Shown here: piece after piece, positions 59,210-64,000 of the stretch
How positions within the stretch are numbered: position 1 is the first letter of the stretch
How the letters are laid out: each line of letters begins with the position of its first letter
Source: Castellaniella defragrans_A
Lineage (GTDB): Bacteria; Pseudomonadota; Gammaproteobacteria; Burkholderiales; Burkholderiaceae_B
Length of the DNA: 64,000 nucleotides
Assembly: GCF_040394755.1 (NCBI RefSeq)
Contig: NZ_JBEBRQ010000008.1
Strand: one strand, 5' to 3'
Program-made: the position numbers and the translations under genes
The notes under the pieces: generated by a model
What the model saw: the letters and a program-made list of their open reading frames with translations, nothing else
Told to the model about the DNA's origin: nothing
Databases searched by the model: none

Positions 59210-60340
59210 ATGGACAAGCCACAAATGACCCGCCCGCTGCCCGCCAAGATCTTCAATACCGAAAAATCGGACTACGCCTTCCCGGAAATCATCCTCGGCG
59301 AGGATCTGGGCCTGTTCGACACGATCAACAAGTTCTACCCGGAAATCTGGAAACTCTACAAAACGCTCAAAAAGCAGGACTGGGACGAAAACGAATTCGA
59401 CTACTCGACCTGCAACGTGCAGTTCAAGACCTGCGACAAGTACACCTACGACATGATGGTCAAGACCCTCGCCTGGCAATGGGAGGCCGACAGCGTCGCC
59501 TCGCGCTCCATCGCGGCGGTGCTCGCCCCGGTCTGCACCAGCAGCGAGGCCTGGGCGGGCTGGGTGGAGATCACCAAGAACGAAATCGTCCACGCCGCGA
59601 CCTACTCCGAGATCGTCCGCAACAGCTTCGACAATCCGGACGACATCCTCAACGAAATCCTCTCCGTCAAGGAGGCCATCAGCCGGCTGCGGGTCGTCAG
59701 CGAGGTCTTCAACCAGGCCTTCGAGGTGAGCTACGACTATGCGCGCGGCAAACGCGCGAACGACCAGGAAACCTACAACACCATCTATCTGTTCATCGTC
59801 GCCGTGCTCTGCATGGAGCGCATTCAGTTCCTGGCGTCCTTTGCCGTGACCTTCGGCATCTGCGACGGCACCGGCCTGTTCCAACCCATCGGCAAGGCCG
59901 TCCAGAAGATCGCCCAGGACGAATTCGAGGTCCATGTCCAGTACGGCAAGGAAATCCTGCGGGCGATGTTCAAGACCGGGCGCGGCCGCACCGCCTTCGA
60001 GCAGTGCCGGGACAGGATCGTGCAGATCATCGACGAGGTCGACGCCAGCGAAATCGAATGGACGGATTACGCCTTCTCCGAAGGCCGCGAGCTCACCGGC
60101 GTCACCTCGCAGATGATGAAGGACTGGGTGCACTTCAGCGCCACCGACGTCGCCCGGTTCTTTGGCGTCGAGGACCTGGTGGCCTTTCCCATCGTCGAGG
60201 AAAACCCCCTGAAATACATGGAGAACTGGCTCGACATGAGCAAGGTCCAGGCCTCCAACCAGGAGGAGGACACCGCCCAGTACAAGGTCGGTGTGATGCA
60301 GCGCGACGACGAAGGCGAAGTCTTCGAAGTGGATTTCTGA
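59210..60340 (+). CDS. nrdB: Class Ia ribonucleoside-diphosphate reductase, beta chain
   Basis: A 376-residue ferritin-like protein. Ligands of the diiron site lie in WEADSVASRSIAAVLAP, ITKNEIVHAATYSEIVRNSF and further Glu/His residues; the radical Tyr is in the helix with ATYSEIV. It makes the tyrosyl radical for NrdA. An ATG five codons further (59225, MTRPLPAK) is an alternative start. The C-terminal tail EVFEVDF docks to NrdA. It follows nrdA after 39 nt. Confidence 0.95.
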   Translation: MDKPQMTRPLPAKIFNTEKSDYAFPEIILGEDLGLFDTINKFYPEIWKLYKTLKKQDWDENEFDYSTCNVQFKTCDKYTYDMMVKTLAWQWEADSVASRSIAAVLAPVCTSSEAWAGWVEITKNEIVHAATYSEIVRNSFDNPDDILNEILSVKEAISRLRVVSEVFNQAFEVSYDYARGKRANDQETYNTIYLFIVAVLCMERIQFLASFAVTFGICDGTGLFQPIGKAVQKIAQDEFEVHVQYGKEILRAMFKTGRGRTAFEQCRDRIVQIIDEVDASEIEWTDYAFSEGRELTGVTSQMMKDWVHFSATDVARFFGVEDLVAFPIVEENPLKYMENWLDMSKVQASNQEEDTAQYKVGVMQRDDEGEVFEVDF

Positions 60341-60379
60341 CCCCCCGAACCCCCATCCGACATCACAAGGAGCCGACAT

Positions 60380-60610
60380 ATGTCCGTCACCGTCTATTCG
60401 AAGCCCAACTGCCCGCAATGCGACCTCACCAAGCGCGACATGGACATCCTGGGCATCGAGTATGAAACCGTGGATCTCACCCAGCGCCAGGACCAGCTCG
60501 AACGCCTGATCGGCCTGGGCCATCGCAGCGCGCCTGTGGTGGAAACCAGCAGCGAAACCTGGTCTGGCTACAACCAGGAAAAGATCAAGGGACTGGTGTC
60601 CTACGCCTGA
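60380..60610 (+). CDS. NrdH-like glutaredoxin
   Basis: A 76-residue thioredoxin-fold protein: VTVYSKPNCPQCDLTKRDMD with the CxxC pair CPQC, later SAPVVET and WSGYNQEKI, all typical of NrdH (glutaredoxin-like sequence, thioredoxin-like activity). It would re-reduce the C-terminal cysteines of NrdA. NrdH usually goes with class Ib NrdEF, so its pairing with NrdAB is a small variation seen in betaproteobacteria. AAGGAG precedes the ATG. Confidence 0.9.
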   Translation: MSVTVYSKPNCPQCDLTKRDMDILGIEYETVDLTQRQDQLERLIGLGHRSAPVVETSSETWSGYNQEKIKGLVSYA

Positions 60611-60664
60611 ACCCGGCGCTGCGCGCCACCGCCCCCTCGGAACCGCCTCGCAGGGCGGACCCTG

Positions 60665-60697
60665 AGCGCCGGATCGGATCACCGCCGATCCGGCGCT
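60665..60697 (+). terminator. Terminator of the nrd operon
   Basis: A perfect 13-bp stem AGCGCCGGATCGG/CCGATCCGGCGCT (60665-60677 with 60685-60697) with a 7-nt loop, 54 bp after the last nrd stop; a short GTCGTTT follows. Confidence 0.8.
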
Positions 60698-60865
60698 GTC
60701 GTTTGATCCCTCAGGAATACCCTAGAAATCCGCGGTTGTAAGCGGATATTTACATTCCATCCACATCCTCATTACATAAGTTCATTTCACCGTTACGACC
60801 CGCTGCTAAAAAGTCTTTTCATGCAAACCGATGACCCCATCAAGGGGAGACGACAGGAGACACAC

Positions 60866-61699
60866 ATGAAACGACTCGGCACGCTGGCATCCAACATTCT
60901 GCGCACATGGCTGGTGCCGCTGGCACTGACGATGGCCCTGGTTCCCGCGGCGCATGCGCAGCTGTGGCAATCGGTCCAGCAACGCGGCACCCTGCGCTGC
61001 GCCGCTCCCCTCTATCCCCCGCTGGTCATCAAGGACCCCAAGACCCAGGAATACAGCGGCGTCTACCTCGACCTGTGCCGCGAATTCGGCGAACAGGTCC
61101 TGGGCGTGAAGGTCGCGTTCGTCGACACCACCTGGGACAACATCATCGCCGGTCTGCAATCGGGCAAATGGGACATCTCCCCGGCCTTGAACCACACACC
61201 GAAACGCGCTCTGGCGGTGCGCTTCAGCACATCGGCATCGTATTCGGAACTGGATGTGGTCTACGACCCCAAGAATCCAAAGATGCAGAACGTGACGACT
61301 GCGCTCGAGTCCCTGGACCAGCCCGACATCACCTTCGGCGTGGTTTCCGGGACCGCCCATGACCACACCATCAGCCGCCGCTTGAAACAGGCCCGGATCA
61401 TGCGGCTGCCAAGCATCGACGAAGTCCGCCTCGCCCTGCTCTCGCGCCGCGTGGACGCCACGGTCGATGAAGTCGACACCAATCGCATCTTCCTGATGCA
61501 ATACCCGGGCCGGTTCGCCAGCGTCAACCCGGTTCCGGCCCTGCAGAAACAGGGCATGGGCTTCGGGCTGCCGCACCAGACCAGTTCGGCCGACACCGCC
61601 GTCCTGGACATTTTCATCAACGAAAAGGTCGCGCTGGGCGAAGTGGACGAACTGTTCAAACGCTATTCGCAACAGATCATCGATCAGAGCAAGCAGTAA
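60866..61699 (+). CDS. Polar amino-acid ABC importer, substrate-binding protein
   Basis: From ATG 60866 (MKRLGTLASNILRTWLVPLA), with CAGGAG before it, 277 residues. Signal peptide ends near PAAHAQLW; then QQRGTLRCAAPLYPPLVIKDPK, TWDNIIAGLQSGKWDISPALNHT and FGVVSGTAHDHTISRRL, the family 3 solute-binding pattern. It would bind an amino acid or a related dicarboxylate in the periplasm. First gene of a four-gene importer. Confidence 0.92.
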   Translation: MKRLGTLASNILRTWLVPLALTMALVPAAHAQLWQSVQQRGTLRCAAPLYPPLVIKDPKTQEYSGVYLDLCREFGEQVLGVKVAFVDTTWDNIIAGLQSGKWDISPALNHTPKRALAVRFSTSASYSELDVVYDPKNPKMQNVTTALESLDQPDITFGVVSGTAHDHTISRRLKQARIMRLPSIDEVRLALLSRRVDATVDEVDTNRIFLMQYPGRFASVNPVPALQKQGMGFGLPHQTSSADTAVLDIFINEKVALGEVDELFKRYSQQIIDQSKQ

Positions 61700-61712
61700 A
61701 GGAGGGCGCGGC

Positions 61713-62519
61713 ATGAACACCACCCGACCGCTCCATGACGATGGCAAGCCGGATTTCGTGCGGATCCGCAACCTGCATAAATCCTATACCCCCGCCCTGA
61801 AAGTGCTCGACGGACTGGATCTGGGCATGTCGGAAACCGATCGCGTCGTCGTCATCGGCCCCAGTGGCGGCGGCAAGAGCACGCTGTTGCGCTGCATGAT
61901 GGGACTGGAAAAGATCGAGCAGGGTGAAATCCGGATCGACGGGCAATGCTACATCCAGCCCGGCCCGGCACCGAACCGCCCCAATCGGATCGACGCGGCC
62001 ATCCAGCGGGAAGTCGGGATGGTGTTCCAGCATTACACGCTGTTTCCCCACTTGAGTGTGATGGGCAACCTGACACTGGCCCCCGTCAAGGAGCGGGGCG
62101 TCCCCCGCGCGCAAGCCTCCCGCCAGGCGATGGAACTGCTGACCCGGTTCGGCCTGGCCGACAAGGCCCGGGCCTATCCCAATCAGCTCTCCGGCGGCCA
62201 GATGCAGCGCGTGGCCATCGCCCGGGCGCTGATGCTCAAGCCGCGGCTGATGCTGTTCGACGAGGTCACCTCCGCGCTCGACCCCGAGCTGGTGCGCGAA
62301 GTCGAACAGGTCATGATGCACCTGGCCGAGCAAAAGATGCCGATGATGATCGTGACCCACGACATGTGGTTCGCCCGCAATATCGCCACCCAGGTGATCT
62401 TCTGCGCGGGCGGGCGCATCGTCGAACAGGGCCCGCCACAGGACATCTTCAGCCATCCCCGCGAACAGAAAACACGCGAATTCCTGGAGAACATTCTCCA
62501 CGTCGCGAGCCACCCCTGA
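61713..62519 (+). CDS. Polar amino-acid ABC importer, ATPase
   Basis: A 268-residue protein of the GlnQ/ArtP class: Walker A is GPSGGGKST, Q-loop is VFQHYTLFPH, signature is LSGGQMQRVAIARAL, Walker B is LMLFDEVTSALD and the switch His is in IVTHDMWFARN. AAGGAGG lies upstream. It lies 13 nt after the binding-protein gene and 10 nt before the first permease gene. Confidence 0.93.
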   Translation: MNTTRPLHDDGKPDFVRIRNLHKSYTPALKVLDGLDLGMSETDRVVVIGPSGGGKSTLLRCMMGLEKIEQGEIRIDGQCYIQPGPAPNRPNRIDAAIQREVGMVFQHYTLFPHLSVMGNLTLAPVKERGVPRAQASRQAMELLTRFGLADKARAYPNQLSGGQMQRVAIARALMLKPRLMLFDEVTSALDPELVREVEQVMMHLAEQKMPMMIVTHDMWFARNIATQVIFCAGGRIVEQGPPQDIFSHPREQKTREFLENILHVASHP

Positions 62520-62529
62520 GAACGCGGCC

Positions 62530-63204
62530 ATGCCCAACTACACACTCGATTTTTTCTTCGTCACGCAATACCTCGACAAGCTGCTGCACGGATTGTGGAT
62601 CTCCCTGGAACTGACGATCGGCGCCATCCTGATCGGCCTGGTCGCCGGTTTCATCGTCTGCCTGCTTGCCCTGAGCCGGTTCCGCCTCCTGGCATGGCTC
62701 GCGACTGGGTTCATCGAATTCTTCCGCTGCACCCCCGCGCTGATCCAGATCGTCTGGTTCTTCTATTGTGTGCCGATCCTGTTCAACGTCTACCTGGAGC
62801 CGATGACCATGGGGCTGCTGGCCCTGGGACTGAACTGCACGGCCTTCAATGCTGAAGCCTACCGGGCGGCGATCCAGGGCATTCCCGCCAGCCACCACGA
62901 TGCCTGTACCGCGCTGGGCATCAAGGGGCTGACCAAGAACCTGTACGTCATCCTGCCGCAGGCGCTGCGCTCCGCCACCCCGGTGCTGCTGACCGTCGGC
63001 ATCATGCTGTTCCAGCAAAGCGCCCTGGTGTCCCTGGTCGCCATCGAGGATCTCATGTACGAAGGCAAGATCCTCTCGACGCTGACCTACCGGCCCATCG
63101 AAACCTTCACCACCGTGGCGCTGATCTATTTCCTGGTGTCTTTTCCGTTCACGCGGCTCGTCGGCCACATCGAACGCCGCAGCCAGCGCGGCGCCCGGAT
63201 TTGA
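62530..63204 (+). CDS. Polar amino-acid ABC importer, permease 1
   Basis: A 224-residue HisM/GlnP-type permease. The conserved start LDKLLHGLWISLELTIGAIL, the FFRCTPALIQIVWFFYC motif and the EAA loop EAYRAAIQGIPASHHDACTALG are visible. It would pair with the next permease as a heterodimer. Confidence 0.92.
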   Translation: MPNYTLDFFFVTQYLDKLLHGLWISLELTIGAILIGLVAGFIVCLLALSRFRLLAWLATGFIEFFRCTPALIQIVWFFYCVPILFNVYLEPMTMGLLALGLNCTAFNAEAYRAAIQGIPASHHDACTALGIKGLTKNLYVILPQALRSATPVLLTVGIMLFQQSALVSLVAIEDLMYEGKILSTLTYRPIETFTTVALIYFLVSFPFTRLVGHIERRSQRGARI

Positions 63205-63216
63205 GGAGCCGCCGCC

Positions 63217-63888
63217 ATGAACTACGATTTCTCGTTCACCTTCCTGATCGGCTACAGCGATGCCCTGTTCGGCGGGCTCAAGACCACACTGGCCCTGACC
63301 ACCTTGTGCACGGCACTGGGCCTGGTCCTGGGTTTCGCGACCAATCTCGCCCGCCAATCCAAGAACCGCCTCCTGGTTCTGGTGACCTCGGCCTATGTGG
63401 AGATCTTTCGCGGCACGCCCGTCCTGGTGCAATTGTTCTGGTTCTTCTTCTGCCTGCCGCTGCTCCTGCGCACGGAACTGAGCAACTTCGTCTCGGCCAC
63501 GCTGGCGCTCACGCTCTACATGGGCGCAATTTCCAGCGAAAGCTACCGCGCCGCCATGCAGACGATCCCCCCCGAGCAATACCAGGCCTGCATCGCCCTG
63601 GGCATCCGCAAGCGCATCGAAACTTTGTACGTCGTGCTGCCGCAGACGCTCATGCGGGCGGTTCCCACACTGCTGTCGAACTGCGTCACACTGTTCAAGG
63701 AAAGCGCCCTGGTGTCGGCGGTCGGCATGTCCGACCTGATGTACATCGGCCAGAACATCTCCAACAGCACTGCCCGCCCCGTCGAGGTCCTGAGCGCGAC
63801 CGCGATCATCTATTTCATCATCGCCTTCCCCATGACCCGCCTGGTGACCCGTATGGAACGGCGCATCCGGCAACGGCTGGCCATCTGA
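63217..63888 (+). CDS. Polar amino-acid ABC importer, permease 2
   Basis: A 223-residue HisM/GlnP-type permease: LFGGLKTTLALTTLCTALGL, EIFRGTPVLVQLFWFFFC and ESYRAAMQTIPPEQYQACIALG (EAA loop). It lies 12 nt after its homologue, with GGAG before the ATG. Confidence 0.92.
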   Translation: MNYDFSFTFLIGYSDALFGGLKTTLALTTLCTALGLVLGFATNLARQSKNRLLVLVTSAYVEIFRGTPVLVQLFWFFFCLPLLLRTELSNFVSATLALTLYMGAISSESYRAAMQTIPPEQYQACIALGIRKRIETLYVVLPQTLMRAVPTLLSNCVTLFKESALVSAVGMSDLMYIGQNISNSTARPVEVLSATAIIYFIIAFPMTRLVTRMERRIRQRLAI

Positions 63889-63907
63889 ACCCACGAGCGA
63901 CCCGACC

Positions 63908-64000
63908 ATGACGCGCTATTCCATCCAGAGCAAGACCCAATGCTGGTACGGCCAGGACATCGGCATCCTGATCCTCGAAGCCGCCTACCCGTGCATCCCG
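63908..64000 (+). CDS. Start of an Asp/Glu/hydantoin racemase-family gene (runs off the window)
   Basis: ATG 63908 opens MTRYSIQSKTQCWYGQDIGI followed by LILEAAYPCIP to the window end. The phrase GIxILEAxxPxIPG is the usual start of aspartate/glutamate-racemase-like proteins of the kind found beside amino-acid importers. Only 31 codons are visible. As the fifth gene of the importer cluster it suggests that a D-amino acid or a racemisable acid is imported. Confidence 0.65.
   Translation, partial: MTRYSIQSKTQCWYGQDIGILILEAAYPCIP

Noticed and set aside
56567..60682. Open frame of 1371 codons opposite to nrdAB
   Set aside because: Same antisense artefact of high GC codon use; it covers the reverse of three well-identified genes and their control region.

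Overview
The window reads as a chromosomal segment of a GC-rich betaproteobacterium, most likely Burkholderiales and probably Alcaligenaceae (Bordetella, Achromobacter, Castellaniella or Pusillimonas type). That placement is an inference from gene content, codon use and neighbourhoods (ffh next to ypjD; NnrS with an ABC transporter; class Ia nrdAB with a glutaredoxin-like gene; many LysR regulators), not from a marker-gene search. Most of it is dense, ordinary chromosome. The clear exception is a low-GC accessory stretch at about 37.2-41.6 kb.

Layout. 0-3.1 kb: 5' end of ffh, ypjD, a small zinc-ribbon-like protein, ampD and a META/DUF4377 lipoprotein. 3.1-11.8 kb: a LysR regulator divergent from an acyl-CoA dehydrogenase, a family III CoA-transferase and a complete Liv-type ABC importer, which looks like an uptake-plus-CoA-activation route for an unknown organic acid. 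11.8-16.3 kb: htpG, an MscS-type channel and a YdjM-like membrane protein. 16.3-24.2 kb: a LysR regulator divergent from a catechol meta-cleavage operon (ferredoxin, catechol 2,3-dioxygenase, semialdehyde dehydrogenase, hydratase, acetaldehyde dehydrogenase, aldolase, decarboxylase, tautomerase). It has the 4-oxalocrotonate branch but no hydrolase branch. 24.4-28.3 kb: a NitT/SsuABC-type importer translationally coupled to nnrS. 28.4-37.2 kb: yajQ, a PQQ-type sugar dehydrogenase, a beta carbonic anhydrase, a YbaK-type deacylase, a DUF411 protein, an MFS transporter with a Crp/Fnr regulator, and lrgAB with a LysR regulator.

Accessory region, 37.2-41.6 kb. A fic gene lies behind an array of ATCGACAT-type repeats. 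Next, read on the minus strand, comes an island carrying a tRNA-Leu(CAA) gene interrupted in its anticodon loop by a 237-nt group I intron, a strong terminator, the first 13 codons of a phage-type integrase, and a retron. The retron has an msr-msd locus with a 22-bp perfect hairpin, a nucleoside-deoxyribosyltransferase-like effector and a retron reverse transcriptase. The island is flanked by two halves of another, intronless tRNA-Leu(CAA). I read this as an immobilised integrative element at a tRNA-Leu attachment site, with an anti-phage retron sitting where the integrase used to be.

41.9-64 kb: serine dehydratase, a PaaI thioesterase, nadE, a TonB-dependent receptor behind a probable Fur box, an SDR, ilvD, ppc, a DUF2946 protein, a FabG-like reductase, a cytochrome b561, a predicted outer-membrane barrel, nrdAB with a NrdH-like glutaredoxin under a promoter with two NrdR boxes, and a polar amino-acid ABC importer followed by the start of an Asp/Glu racemase-family gene. 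A dispersed inverted repeat beginning GGGAA occurs upstream of the Liv operon and upstream of sdaA, with a fragment after the SDR gene.
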